From Acidobacteriota bacterium (GTDB lineage Bacteria > Acidobacteriota > Terriglobia > Bryobacterales > Bryobacteraceae): 64,000 bases of DNA. A model generated the notes under the pieces. That model was given only the letters and a program-made list of their open reading frames with translations, was not told where the DNA came from and searched no databases. Positions 52,600 through 62,205 of this stretch are shown here, piece after piece; positions within the stretch are counted from its first letter, which is position 1, and every line of letters begins with the position of its first letter. The DNA lies in the NCBI GenBank assembly GCA_017307505.1, contig JAFKEE010000017.1:186001-250000 (forward strand), written 5' to 3'. The translations under genes were made by a program, and so were the position numbers.

Positions 52600-53883
52600 T
52601 CAGTCTCCGGGTGGTTGGGATTCGACGTCGAGGGTGAGCCCGTCGATGGAGGTGATGCGAACCGTGGCGCCGGCGGGCCGCGGTTCCAGTGAACGGGCTC
52701 GCCAAATCTCGCCATGAAAGAGAACCTGCCCCTCCGGATGGAGAGGGCTGAGGGTCACCGCGGAGGCGCCCAGGTAGGTCTCGCGCCCCGTCGCGGGGGC
52801 GGAGATGCGGGCGCGCACGGCCAGCGTGACCAGGAATGTGGTGATCAGGGTAAACGGAAGTACGAGGCCAAGGGCGGTGGAGAGGTGAATGCGGAGTTCC
52901 GGCAGGGGACTGTCCACGAGCAGTAGTGCTCCGAGCACCATGGCGACAGCGCCGCCGGCGCCCAGAACGCCATGGGTCGTGAATTTCAACTCAAGTCCAA
53001 AGAAGGTGAGAGCCAGCAGGAGGAGAGCCACGCCGGACCAGCTCAACGGCAGGACGGAGAGAGAGAACAGGCCGGTGAGAAGCAGAATGGCTCCCGCCAC
53101 GCCAGGCAGGAAGAGCCCCGGAGTGGTGAACTCCACATAGAGGCAGAGTGCGCCAAGCAGGGTGAGGGCTAGCGCGATGTTCGGATCGGAAAGAGCCAAC
53201 TGGATGTGCTGGCGTACGGTGAGCTGATAGGGGATGAACTCGGCATCCTGAAGGTCAAGGGTGATGGTGGACGCGTCGAAGCGGCGGACCGGGTGAGTCC
53301 GCAACTGGCTGAGCAGGTCGCGCTCATCGCGCGCGACGAAGTCGATAAGGCGGCCGCGGAGCGCCTCCTGGTCTGTGTAGGAGATGGACTCGAGCACGGC
53401 CTTCTGCGCCAGGTCAGAGTTCCGGCCGCGACGGTCGGTGAGGGTGCGCAGGGCAGCGGCGGTGTCGTTTTCGATCTTCTTTTTCATGACCTCATCGGGC
53501 GTCCCGATGAGGGAGATTGGGTGTGCCGCGCCGGTGTGAGTCCCCGGCGCCATGACGGCGACGTCGGCGGCCTGGAGGATGAGGAAGCCCGCTGACGAAG
53601 CGCGTCCGCCTCCCGGCGAGACGAATACGGCCACTGGCACTGGAGAAGAGACGATGCGCTCGGTGATAGAGCGGGTGGCCTCCAGGTAGCCGCCCGGCGT
53701 GTTCAGGCGGAGCAGGAGCAGCGAGCATTGGCGGTTCCGTGCCTGAAGGAGCGAGCGGTCCACCAGATCGACGGTGACGGGATGAATCACAGAATCGATG
53801 TCGAGGGTGACTATGCAGGAGGCGCGGCCCAGGGGGGCCGCCGCAACGAGGAAAAGAGCAGCAAGCGGGAGAGTCGAGGACAT
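52600..53883 (-). CDS. nfeD: NfeD-type membrane serine protease (ClpP-like) partner of slipin
   Basis: The 427-residue protein has a signal sequence, an N-terminal ClpP-like serine protease domain with [23 protein letters not shown] (Ser97 of the SAG motif as candidate nucleophile) and [12 protein letters not shown] (candidate Lys), then four or so membrane helices (from about 235 to 365), and a C-terminal OB-fold soluble domain ([32 protein letters not shown]). This is the long-NfeD architecture. GGAGG precedes the ATG. Long NfeD and slipin are thought to form a proteolytic membrane complex. Confidence 0.95.
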   Translation of the reverse strand: MSSTLPLAALFLVAAAPLGRASCIVTLDIDSVIHPVTVDLVDRSLLQARNRQCSLLLLRLNTPGGYLEATRSITERIVSSPVPVAVFVSPGGGRASSAGFLILQAADVAVMAPGTHTGAAHPISLIGTPDEVMKKKIENDTAAALRTLTDRRGRNSDLAQKAVLESISYTDQEALRGRLIDFVARDERDLLSQLRTHPVRRFDASTITLDLQDAEFIPYQLTVRQHIQLALSDPNIALALTLLGALCLYVEFTTPGLFLPGVAGAILLLTGLFSLSVLPLSWSGVALLLLALTFFGLELKFTTHGVLGAGGAVAMVLGALLLVDSPLPELRIHLSTALGLVLPFTLITTFLVTLAVRARISAPATGRETYLGASAVTLSPLHPEGQVLFHGEIWRARSLEPRPAGATVRITSIDGLTLDVESQPPGD

Positions 53884-54181
53884 ACTTTACCTCCCTGCCG
53901 TGAGTTTAGGACTGCAGGAGGCGGGGGGGAAGGGGCAAAATGGGAGCGGCTCTGCCAAAGAGCGCAATCCGCTGCCGGGGAGGCACAATCTCGGAAGCAG
54001 CCCCACAGACCGCCCAGGGTGGGGCGACTGTAGTCCCGGCGGCTATCTGATACTTTCGAAGTGCCGCCTGGAAGCGCCGGGATCCTGCAGGAACTGGTCC
54101 GGGGCCTCCGGCGCGAGTCCGAGACTGCTCTGGCGATAGGGATTGCCAGGCGTTGCCCAACCCGGGTGAGAGGAAGTGGTC

Positions 54182-55378
54182 ATGCCATCCAGCAGACGAG
54201 AGTTTCTTGCGGGCGCCCTCAGTGCCGCGCCCATGATTATTCCCGCAAGCGCCTGGGGCGCCAACGACCGTCCCGCCTATGGACTGATTGGGACCGGCAA
54301 CCGCGGCGGGGGCATGAATCGCGCGTTTCAGAAGATTGGCGCGCAGTGCGCCGCCCTGTGCGATGTATATCAGCCGTATCTGGAAAAGGCCCGAAGCGAA
54401 TCTCCAACTGGCGTGAAGATCTATCGGGATTATGAGGATCTGCTGGCGCAACCTGGCCTCGATTTTGTGGTGGTCGCCACGCCTGACCACCAGCACTGTC
54501 CCATGTTGAAAAAGGTCCTGGCGGCACGGAAAGACCTTTATCTGGAGAAGCCCCTCTCTCTGTCGTTGAGCCAGAGTGATGAGATGATTGGGGCGGTTCG
54601 CAAGTCGAAGCAGGTGGTGCAGATCGGCATGCAGCGGCGCAGCATGAGCTTCGTCCGGCAGGCCAGGCAGATGATCCAGGATGGAGTTATCGGCCGGATT
54701 TCCCTGGTGCAGGCACGCTGGAACTGGCATTTCGAATTGCCCCTGGACAAGTCTCCACTGCCCGGCGAACTGGACTGGACCCGCTTTCTGGGCTCCGCCC
54801 CCAAGAGACCGCTCGATCCGGTTCGATTCCGGTGGTGGCGCGGCTTCTGGGACTATTCCGGCGGAAACATGACGGACCAGGGCACGCACCTGATGGATGT
54901 GGTGCAGTGGATGACCAACTCCGGCGCGCCGCTTTCGGCGGTGTGCCAGGGCCGCATCGCAGAGGCGACAGGCGTGGAGGTGCCCAACGTTTTCAGCGCG
55001 AGTTTCGAGTATCCGGAGTTCCTGGCGACCTGGACGCTGGATTACCGCAGTACGTATGACTTCGACTGGTCGATCCGGTTCCAGGGCGAGGCGGGCACGC
55101 TGATGCTCGATCGCAAGGGATTGCGTGTGTACAAAGACGCCGGTGCGTCCAGCACGCCCTGGACGCAAAAGGTGCCCACCGAGCCGAGCCAGGAGTTGAG
55201 CGATACCGATCAGGCCGAAGCGCACCAGCAGAACTTCCTGGATTGCATTCGCAGCCGCCAGGAGCCGAATTGCCCGATCGAGGTCGCAGCTGCCGCCGTG
55301 GCCGGCCCGCACATGGCGAATCTTGCCTTCAAGGAAGAACGCAAGGTGAAGAGAATGGCCGACGGCAAGATCGTTTAG
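54182..55378 (+). CDS. Gfo/Idh/MocA-family oxidoreductase with Tat signal
   Basis: The 398-residue protein starts MPSSRREFLAGALSAAPM, a twin-arginine signal. It has a Rossmann NAD(P) loop (YGLIGTGNRGGGM, about 33-45), VVVATPDHQH, and the EKPLSLS motif with Lys123, then NMTDQGTHLMDVVQWM, which holds the catalytic Asp/His. Export with a bound cofactor is typical of acidobacterial members. It acts on sugar-like substrates of unknown identity. The ATG at 54182 follows GAGAGGA by about nine bases; a GTG at 54176 is too near that site. Confidence 0.93.
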   Translation: MPSSRREFLAGALSAAPMIIPASAWGANDRPAYGLIGTGNRGGGMNRAFQKIGAQCAALCDVYQPYLEKARSESPTGVKIYRDYEDLLAQPGLDFVVVATPDHQHCPMLKKVLAARKDLYLEKPLSLSLSQSDEMIGAVRKSKQVVQIGMQRRSMSFVRQARQMIQDGVIGRISLVQARWNWHFELPLDKSPLPGELDWTRFLGSAPKRPLDPVRFRWWRGFWDYSGGNMTDQGTHLMDVVQWMTNSGAPLSAVCQGRIAEATGVEVPNVFSASFEYPEFLATWTLDYRSTYDFDWSIRFQGEAGTLMLDRKGLRVYKDAGASSTPWTQKVPTEPSQELSDTDQAEAHQQNFLDCIRSRQEPNCPIEVAAAAVAGPHMANLAFKEERKVKRMADGKIV

Positions 55379-55581
55379 CGGAGGAAAGGCCCCCGGGATC
55401 CCGTCGTCAACCGATCACCCGGTTCAGGATTGCGGGCCCGGAGAAACTTCAGCAGGGCCTGCCGTTCCGGGGCTTCCAACTGGCCGTCTCCGTTGACGTC
55501 GAAGTGTTGAAACACCGACCGGAACCGCTGCAGGTCGACGCCCTGCACTCCGGGGGGCAGGTCATTGAGGCGCGCCGCTGC
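55375..55581 (-). pseudogene. Fragment encoding an EF-hand-like calcium-binding segment
   Basis: The minus-strand frame from the TGA at 55582-55584 to the TAA at 55375-55377 gives about 68 codons with FDVNGDGQLEAPERQALLKFL, which has the loop pattern D-x-N-x-D-G-x-L-E-x-x-E of EF-hands. There is no ATG and a stop lies just upstream, so it is probably a decayed gene, or a small protein from a GTG at 55548. Its end overlaps the oxidoreductase stop codon. Confidence 0.6.
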
Positions 55582-55712
55582 TCAGCAGAGAGTCCAGATC
55601 CTGGAGCCGCATGCCACGGCGAAACGAGTCATGATTTGTCGTGCCAGCGGCGCATCAGCGTGACCGGGAGCCAGTCCGGCTCAGAGCACGCAACGAAAGC
55701 TATCCTGAAGCT

Positions 55713-56471
55713 GTGACCAGTAGCCCGCTGTCGAGCATCCGTGAAGCCATGGAATCTCAAGGCTTTGCCGTTTGCCGCGCCTTCGCCGATCAAAACCTCC
55801 TCGGGCTGCTCGAGGCCGGACTGACGGAGGTCGAAACTGATGCCGGAGTTCGCAGCCGTGGCGGCGTTTATGCGATTCGAAACCTGCTCGATGCCGCTCC
55901 GGCGATGCGGACGCTCGCGTCGACTGGCCCCCTGCTTGAATTAGCGAGGACGGTTCTGGGGCAAGGCGCCCGGCCCGTCCGGGGCCTGCTCTTCGACAAG
56001 CATCCGGACGCCAACTGGCTGGTCCCGTGGCATCAGGACCTGACGATCTGCCTGAAGGAACGCCGGCACGTGGAGGGCTTCGGGCCCTGGAGTGTAAAAG
56101 CGGGTGTCGTTCACGTCCAGCCACCGGCCGAGATCCTCGAGCAGATGGTGGCGCTGCGTATTCATCTCGACGACGCGGGGGACGCGAACGGAGCGCTGCG
56201 AGTGCTGCCCGGAACGCACAAACTGGACCGGCTCACGACACAGCAGGTGGTGGAGTGCCAGCAGAGAATCGCGGAGGTATCCTGTGCCGCTTCCAGGGGC
56301 GATGTGCTGTTGATGAGGCCCCTGCTGCTGCACGCCTCGTCGGCCAGCGAGAAACCGGGACGGCGCAGGGTGGTGCACATCGAGTATGCGTCGTGTACTT
56401 TGCCGGCCTGTCTTCACTGGCATGAGGAGGCCGTGCCGCAGAGTGATTCCGAAAACGGTGCGGACGCCTAG
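55713..56471 (+). CDS. Phytanoyl-CoA dioxygenase-like Fe(II)/2-oxoglutarate oxygenase
   Basis: The 252-residue protein opens at a GTG (55713) with a weak ribosome binding site; an ATG at 55749 would drop 12 residues. The iron triad is readable: PWHQDLT (His107 and Asp109) and RPLLLHASS (His207), with RRRVVHIEYA giving the 2-oxoglutarate arginine. It belongs to the PhyH superfamily, which includes enzymes acting on phytanoyl-CoA and on natural products. No neighbouring phytol genes. Its stop overlaps that of the convergent ligase gene by four bases. Confidence 0.88.
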   Translation: MTSSPLSSIREAMESQGFAVCRAFADQNLLGLLEAGLTEVETDAGVRSRGGVYAIRNLLDAAPAMRTLASTGPLLELARTVLGQGARPVRGLLFDKHPDANWLVPWHQDLTICLKERRHVEGFGPWSVKAGVVHVQPPAEILEQMVALRIHLDDAGDANGALRVLPGTHKLDRLTTQQVVECQQRIAEVSCAASRGDVLLMRPLLLHASSASEKPGRRRVVHIEYASCTLPACLHWHEEAVPQSDSENGADA

Positions 56472-57874
56472 TTTCCAGGCTTGGGCAGCAGGTGTTTCTG
56501 GATCTTGCCCAGGGCGGTGCGGGGTAGTTTGTCCACCACAACAAACTCCCGCGGGATCTTGAACGACGCAAGCTTCTCCCGGCACCGCTGGTCCAGTGCA
56601 GAGGGCTCAATGGGGGCGCGCGGCACAATATAGGCGACAGGAATCTCACCGCGCAGTTTGTCAGGTACTCCGACCACGGCCGCTTCCGCCACCTCTGTCT
56701 GCTCCAGCAGGAACTCCTCGATTTCACGCGGATAAATGTTAAAGCCACCGGAAATGATGAGGTCGCTCTTCCGGCCCAGCAGCGTGTAGTAACCGTCGGG
56801 GGCGCACTCGGCGATATCTCCGGTCTTGAACCAGCCTTCCTCAAAGGCAGATCTCGTAGCATCCTCCCGGCGCCAGTAACCGGCGCAGACATTGGGCCCG
56901 CGCAACTGCAATTCACCATCGACGATCCGAACGGAGATACCTGGCAACGGCACACCGACAGTACCAGGCCGGCGTTCGCCGACGTATGGATTGGAGAGGT
57001 TCATTAGAGTCTCGGTCATCCCGTAGCGCTCCAGAATGGTATGGCCGAACCGGGCGTGAAACTCTTCAAACACCTGAGGTGGCAGAGGCGCCGAGCCCGA
57101 AACGAACAATCGCATGAAGCCGCCCACCTCGCGTGCCACCTCCGGGGCAAAATCGAGCAGCCGCACATAGACTGTCGGCACGCCGAAGAAGAGCGTTGGG
57201 CGGAAATCCAGAAATTCCCCGGCCGCCTTCTGATGCTCGAAACGTTCCAGCAGACGCATGCGGCACCCACTTAGCAGCCAGCAATGCAGGCCGTTGCCCA
57301 GGGCGTGGACATGAAATAGGGGAAGAGCGAGCAGGAAGCGATCTGAGCTGGAAACCGACCAGCAGGCATTCAGATTGATGGCGTTGACCGCGAAATTGTT
57401 GTGCGTCAGGATGGCACCCTTCGACGCACCAGTGGTGCCTGACGTGTAAACCAGGGCCGCGGGCGAATCCCCGTCCAGTGCGACGGTGGGCCGCGGAGCC
57501 TGAGCCGGCGTCCGGAGTTCACTCACCGGCCAAAGCGGAACGTCTCCCGGCATCTCCTGCGTGGAGATCACGGCCTTAGGGTCCGAATCGCCCAGGATAT
57601 GCAGGATCTCGCGTTCGCGGTAGAGGATATTGATCGGCACAAAGATCACGCCGAGTTTGACGCAGGCGAGATAGATATCGATGAGCTCCACGCAGTTGGA
57701 GAGGTAGACGCACAGGCGGTCGCCCTTCTCCAGACCTCGCGCCTGAAAGAGCGCGGCCATACGGTTGCTGCGGTCATCGATCTCTCCGAAGGTGAAGGTA
57801 CCGCCGCCAAACTCCAGCGCCACCTCCTGACGGCGGTCCTGAAACGAGAGATCGAACAACTGATTGAGGTTCAT
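56468..57874 (-). CDS. Acyl-CoA synthetase (AMP-binding, MatB-like)
   Basis: The 468-residue protein carries the AMP-forming motifs VYTSGTTGASKGAILTHNN, MRLFVSGSAPL, LERYGMTETLMN and DGYYTLLGRKSDLI, plus PRTALGKIQKHLL near the C-terminus. ERYGMTETLMNLSNPYVGERRPGTVG closely follows malonyl-CoA synthetase (MatB), so it may activate malonate or a related dicarboxylate. The start ATG overlaps the stop of the MFS gene (ATGA) on the same strand. Reading frames extending further upstream are shadows of the MFS gene. Confidence 0.88.
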   Translation of the reverse strand: MNLNQLFDLSFQDRRQEVALEFGGGTFTFGEIDDRSNRMAALFQARGLEKGDRLCVYLSNCVELIDIYLACVKLGVIFVPINILYREREILHILGDSDPKAVISTQEMPGDVPLWPVSELRTPAQAPRPTVALDGDSPAALVYTSGTTGASKGAILTHNNFAVNAINLNACWSVSSSDRFLLALPLFHVHALGNGLHCWLLSGCRMRLLERFEHQKAAGEFLDFRPTLFFGVPTVYVRLLDFAPEVAREVGGFMRLFVSGSAPLPPQVFEEFHARFGHTILERYGMTETLMNLSNPYVGERRPGTVGVPLPGISVRIVDGELQLRGPNVCAGYWRREDATRSAFEEGWFKTGDIAECAPDGYYTLLGRKSDLIISGGFNIYPREIEEFLLEQTEVAEAAVVGVPDKLRGEIPVAYIVPRAPIEPSALDQRCREKLASFKIPREFVVVDKLPRTALGKIQKHLLPKPGN

Positions 57875-59007
57875 TGCTTCTCCGAGATGGCGGCAGCCGA
57901 CAAGCCCGCGGCAGCCGAAAATCCGCCCAGCACGAGGAAGCTGGAGCGGAACTGACCGGTCCAATCGGCCAGATAGCCGACAGCGGGCGCGCCGGCGAGA
58001 ATCATGAGAATGCCCACCATATTGACAAGCCCCATGGCCGCCCCGGCTCGGCCGGGAAAGAGCGCGGCGGCGCGATTGAAAAGACCAGCGTAGGGCAATC
58101 CGCAGCCTACCCCGAGTACAATGATCGCCGCAAGAGTCAGCTCCATCGAGTGTCCCCAGGCAAGGGCGCCGCAGGCAGCGGCATTGGCCAGCAGAGCGTA
58201 GCGGACCAGAATACGGATTCGCATGCGGTGCAGCAGCCAGCCGCCCAGCGGCCGCGAGACAATGCCGAGCAGCAGCACCGTCGAACCCATCAGCCCGGCC
58301 TGTTTGAGAGGCAGCTGATATGCGGTCTTCAGCAGCGTGGTGATCCACGTGCCCACCACGATGACCAGTCCGAACGATGCCATCTGGATCAATCCCAGCA
58401 GCCACAACTGCCGGCTCCGCAGCATCTCGGAAAGACTTCCCGAGGCATGGGCCCGAGAGGCGGCTGGCGGAGCGGAGAAGGACCATCCCACCCACACAAC
58501 GGCCGCCACTATGGCCGAGCCGGCAAATCCACCCCGCCAGCCAAAGGCCCCCAGCAGCTGGGGGATGGCAAACAGCACGAATCCGGAACCAAGCACCACG
58601 GAGCCGCCAAAGAAGCCCTGGGCTACATGCAGGTCGCGGCCTTCGAAGGACGATACGATGTACCGTGCGCCGGCGGTAAAGCAGGCGCCGGTGCCTACAC
58701 CCGCGAACGCTTTCCAAAACAGGAGCAGCCAGTAGGAGCCGGCAAAGGCAATGGCCAGATTTGCCAGCGCGACCCAGGCAAGAGCGAACGTCAGGACCCG
58801 GACCGGTCCGAACCTGTCGGCCAGGCGCCCACCGGGAATCTGCATGAGAGCGTGGGTGAGAAAGATGCCGGTGGTCAGCAGCCCCGCGCTGGCGTTGTCG
58901 AAGCCAAATTCTCCGCGCAAGGCCGGAACCATGGGCGCATGGTTCGTATAGTTGGCGGAAAAGGCAAATCCGACGGCACAACCAGCAACCAGCGCACGTT
59001 TGTTCAT
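57871..59007 (-). CDS. Major facilitator superfamily transporter
   Basis: The 378-residue protein has about twelve hydrophobic helices and the MFS loop motifs GGRLADRFGPVRV and GGWLLHRMRIRI. The ATG at 59007 is preferred because the first helix then starts near residue 5; an in-frame ATG at 59031 adds eight residues, and neither has a strong ribosome binding site. Its stop overlaps the start of the MatB-like gene, so the two probably form one functional unit, for example uptake and activation of a carboxylate. Substrate not determinable from sequence. Confidence 0.9.
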   Translation of the reverse strand: MNKRALVAGCAVGFAFSANYTNHAPMVPALRGEFGFDNASAGLLTTGIFLTHALMQIPGGRLADRFGPVRVLTFALAWVALANLAIAFAGSYWLLLFWKAFAGVGTGACFTAGARYIVSSFEGRDLHVAQGFFGGSVVLGSGFVLFAIPQLLGAFGWRGGFAGSAIVAAVVWVGWSFSAPPAASRAHASGSLSEMLRSRQLWLLGLIQMASFGLVIVVGTWITTLLKTAYQLPLKQAGLMGSTVLLLGIVSRPLGGWLLHRMRIRILVRYALLANAAACGALAWGHSMELTLAAIIVLGVGCGLPYAGLFNRAAALFPGRAGAAMGLVNMVGILMILAGAPAVGYLADWTGQFRSSFLVLGGFSAAAGLSAAAISEKQ

Positions 59008-59159
59008 AGGAGCGTCGCAACAGTCTATCATTGCGATGCCGGCCGGCTCTTCCGACTCACGTGCCTGTTTTGGCCCCCCTCACGGAGTCCAGCAGGCCCA
59101 ACATTCGAAGAGCAGTTGGGTATACCGTTACCAGTGGAGATTTCGTCCTGAGGTGACTG

Positions 59160-60332
59160 ATGATGAGACCGCTCCTGCTGTTTGCCCTACTGCCCAGCCT
59201 GTTCGCCCAGCAGGCCAATGTGAATCTGGACTATAACCCGCAGAAGAACACCGAAAACCTGATCCCATTTGGCGCTTCGGTGCTCTCGCCGGAAGTGCGC
59301 GACGACCGCACCGTGACGTTTCGACTGAAAGCTCCGCAGGCACACGAGGTGCTGCTCACAGGGGGCGCCCTGCTGATTGCCCTCGGCGGGGACAACAAGC
59401 CGCTGCCCTTCCAACGCGGCGACGGCGGTGTCTGGACGCTCACGATCGGACCCGTAAAGCCCGACATGTACGTGTACTCCCTGACGGTAGACGGGGTGCG
59501 CATGGCGGATCCGAACAACACCATCGCGGGCACCGCGGCCCAACCGGCCTTTAGCCAGCTTGTGGTGCCCGGCGACGGCCCGGCCTACTATGACGCTCGC
59601 AATGTGCCACACGGGAACGTGACCCGGCACGTTTATCACTCCGGTGTTACGGACGGAGAACGAGAGCTGTATGTCTACACTCCGCCCGGCTATGACCGAT
59701 CTAAACGGTATCCGGTGCTCTACCTGTTGGGAGGCAGCGGTGAGTTGGCCCAGAACTGGATCTACGACGGCCGGGTGAACTTCATCATGGATAATCTGCT
59801 GGCGGAACGGAAAGTGGTGCCTATGATTATCGCCATCCCAAATAACCAGATGATTCACAGGAATCATCCGAAGCACACGGAGCTGACGTTTCGACTCTTC
59901 GAGGCGGATCTGCGGCAGAACATTATTCCGCTGGTGGACAGCCAGTACAGCACGCGCAAAGAAGCGCGCGGCCGGGCCCTTTCGGGCCTTTCGATGGGCG
60001 GACGGCACACTCAGTTTGTCGGTTTCAACAGCCTGGACCTGTTTGCCTCCTTCGGAGTGTTGAGCGCCGGCGACACCGACAGCGAGAAGACCATCAGCAA
60101 GTTCCTCAATGATCCCGATGTCAACAAGAAGGTGTCTTACCTGTTTGTAGGTCAGGGCACGGGTGAGGCGAATGAGCGGATTGGGGCCCGCTGCGTGGCG
60201 CTGCACCAGGCCCTGGTCAATCACAAGATCGCGCACGAGTATTACGTGGGCGGTAACGGCGGGCACGATTGGGCCACCTGGCGGCATCTGCTCTACTACC
60301 GCTTTCTGCCCAAGTTGTGGCGGACTGAATAG
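59160..60332 (+). CDS. Secreted esterase with N-terminal E-set domain (CE1/enterochelin-esterase-like)
   Basis: The 390-residue protein has a signal peptide (MMRPLLLFALLPSLFAQ), an immunoglobulin-like E-set domain (about 40-130; VTFRLKAPQAHEVLLTGG, WTLTIGPVKPDMYVYSLTVDG) and an alpha/beta-hydrolase domain with YVYTPPGYDRSKRYPVLYLLGG, ALSGLSMGGRH (nucleophile Ser268) and GGHDWATWR (catalytic His). This layout is shared by feruloyl esterases. GAGGTG precedes the ATG at 59160. It converges on a GH30 gene, and both may attack plant cell-wall polymers. Confidence 0.9.
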   Translation: MMRPLLLFALLPSLFAQQANVNLDYNPQKNTENLIPFGASVLSPEVRDDRTVTFRLKAPQAHEVLLTGGALLIALGGDNKPLPFQRGDGGVWTLTIGPVKPDMYVYSLTVDGVRMADPNNTIAGTAAQPAFSQLVVPGDGPAYYDARNVPHGNVTRHVYHSGVTDGERELYVYTPPGYDRSKRYPVLYLLGGSGELAQNWIYDGRVNFIMDNLLAERKVVPMIIAIPNNQMIHRNHPKHTELTFRLFEADLRQNIIPLVDSQYSTRKEARGRALSGLSMGGRHTQFVGFNSLDLFASFGVLSAGDTDSEKTISKFLNDPDVNKKVSYLFVGQGTGEANERIGARCVALHQALVNHKIAHEYYVGGNGGHDWATWRHLLYYRFLPKLWRTE

Positions 60333-60374
60333 GGCGCGCCGGAAGAACTCTCCGCGACCGACGGGCCCTCAGTC

Positions 60375-61904
60375 CTACTTTGTTCCGTCGAATTCACTGA
60401 CGAAGGTGACGACGGATCGCCCGGGAATCTGGAAGGCCTCGCCAGCTTTGACGGGGGCATACGGCTTCAATTCATCGCCCTCCCGATCGGAAGTCACCCA
60501 CGGTGTCGTCCGCGTGAGCCGCCATCCGCGTTTTGCCAGTTCGATTCTGGTGGTGACGCTGACAGGCGACTGGGCCATGTTCACATAGACTGCGATAACG
60601 CGCCGCGCCTGTGCGTCGATATAGGCGGTCCGCATGAGGCCTCGTATGTCATCCGGCTCGCCGGCTACGGCCACTCGTTGCATGCCGGGGCGTACAAACC
60701 GGCTGTAGTTGCCGAGGGTCCAGAGAAGCCGGGATGGCAGAATCGTCTCGGCGTCACCCGGCTTCCTGTAGTCGGTGTAGATCAGGCCGTCTTTGTAGTC
60801 TTCCGGCGACATTGCGGTCCACCACTGCCAGGCCGACGCATCTGCCACCGCCAAGTCCAGGTGGATGATGCGGGCCACATCGAGAGCGGTTGCCATCGTC
60901 AGATCGCGCTTGTTGCCGCCTTTGCCTTCCGGGCCGACGAGGATACAGTATTCGGTCTGCCAGAGACGGCGTTCGGGATACTTCTTCATTCGTTCCGCCA
61001 GCGCGGTGCGATCGGTAACAATGGGCCCATTCAAGCGATCGGAACCGTAAGCGTGATACCCGAACATGGGGGCCAGCAGCGAAGCCAGCGTGCTGTCGCC
61101 GAGGAGGTCATCAATGTAGTTGCCGTACGTGGCCCCGTATTGTGCGGTCATCTCCTTGTTCGGCCGGATCATATCCGGCAGGCTGCCGCTCTCGATCAAG
61201 GCAATCTGTGTCGGCAACTTGCGGCTCTTGAGTTCGGCGGCCAATGCCCGTGTGATCGCCTTGATGTCGGCATTGCTGGCCCGTGTGCCCTCCTGCGAAG
61301 TTCCGTCCCACTGCCACTGCGGCTCGTTGATGGGGCTGATGTACTGGAAATCAATCCTCTCCGTTGAATCCGGGTTCGCACGGAAGTGGCTGAGGATGTC
61401 AACGAGGTAGCGCGCATACTGAGCCTCGAAGCCCGGCTTCAAGTTCGAACTGCCTTCTCCTTTCGTGGTGAACGTGAGCCCGTTGCGCGTCATGCGTCCG
61501 GGCGGACTGTTGACGAAAGCGAGGAATTGAGGCACCCCTCGAGTCTTGGCTGCGCCCAGGAACCAACGTTCGCCCGCCTGGCGTGTCCAGTCGTACTTGC
61601 CTTCCGATACTTCAAAGGTTTCCGGACTGCGCCAGGGGTGAGTGATCTTTGGGTTGACACCGCCGCCAATATTGAAGCGCCAGCAACTCAGCCCGATGCC
61701 CTTGGTTTGGGAGAAGAGCAGATCGGCCACGCGCTCGCGGGACGCCAGGCTCCAGGAGGCGAGCTTCTGCATGGTCCAGCAGTCGGAAGCGCCAAAGTTG
61801 TCAATTCGCTGATACCTGGTGTCCAGCTGAATCGTATCCACACGCTGCGCGCGGACAGGAAAAGCAAGTAGGAGCAGGAGAAGAGCGTTGAGTGCCCGGT
61901 ACAT
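60375..61904 (-). CDS. Secreted GH30 glycoside hydrolase (endo-galactanase/glucanase-like)
   Basis: The 509-residue protein has a signal peptide (to about residue 19) and a GH30 barrel starting with YQRIDNFGASDCWTM. SPINEPQWQW contains acid/base Glu194, and LWQTEYC contains nucleophile Glu318. QEGTRASNADI is also typical of subfamily 5-type endo-beta-1,6-galactanases. A C-terminal beta-sandwich (about 400-509) is fused. GAGAGGA lies six bases before the ATG. Possible substrates are arabinogalactan side chains or related polymers. Confidence 0.9.
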   Translation of the reverse strand: MYRALNALLLLLLAFPVRAQRVDTIQLDTRYQRIDNFGASDCWTMQKLASWSLASRERVADLLFSQTKGIGLSCWRFNIGGGVNPKITHPWRSPETFEVSEGKYDWTRQAGERWFLGAAKTRGVPQFLAFVNSPPGRMTRNGLTFTTKGEGSSNLKPGFEAQYARYLVDILSHFRANPDSTERIDFQYISPINEPQWQWDGTSQEGTRASNADIKAITRALAAELKSRKLPTQIALIESGSLPDMIRPNKEMTAQYGATYGNYIDDLLGDSTLASLLAPMFGYHAYGSDRLNGPIVTDRTALAERMKKYPERRLWQTEYCILVGPEGKGGNKRDLTMATALDVARIIHLDLAVADASAWQWWTAMSPEDYKDGLIYTDYRKPGDAETILPSRLLWTLGNYSRFVRPGMQRVAVAGEPDDIRGLMRTAYIDAQARRVIAVYVNMAQSPVSVTTRIELAKRGWRLTRTTPWVTSDREGDELKPYAPVKAGEAFQIPGRSVVTFVSEFDGTK

Positions 61905-62205
61905 GGTGTCCTCTCTAAGTTCAATCAGCTATTAAGAACTCTAACACCCTATATGTGTTCCGGAGCCGGAAGCCCGGCACACATCCGAAGCAGGCGGTCT
62001 GAGTCAGCCCCGCCTATCTCTAATAAAGAAATTTAACCTTTCAGCGCCCAGGCGTGAGAGGAATTCATCGTTTTCTTTTCATGAAGACAGTGACAAATCC
62101 GATATGCGTATCTGGAATCAGATTGATTCAGTGCGGCCTTGTCTGTTGATGCGATGGCCGGCAGACCGGCGGCGCAGCCGGTGACGATCCGAACGAGCAA
62201 GGCCA
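61905..62205. other. Divergent intergenic region before cheA
   Basis: The 300 bases between divergent genes are relatively AT-rich (62000-62130). No repeat or riboswitch pattern was recognised, and no small gene. It must hold promoters for both the GH30 gene and cheA. Confidence 0.5.

Noticed and set aside
53906-55312. Long minus-strand open frame across the oxidoreductase gene
   Set aside because: It is a high-GC shadow of the Gfo/Idh/MocA gene on the other strand, with no domain or ribosome binding site.
57875-59020. Extension of the acyl-CoA synthetase frame across the MFS gene
   Set aside because: The translated extension is Arg/Cys-rich shadow sequence; the ATGA overlap marks the real start.
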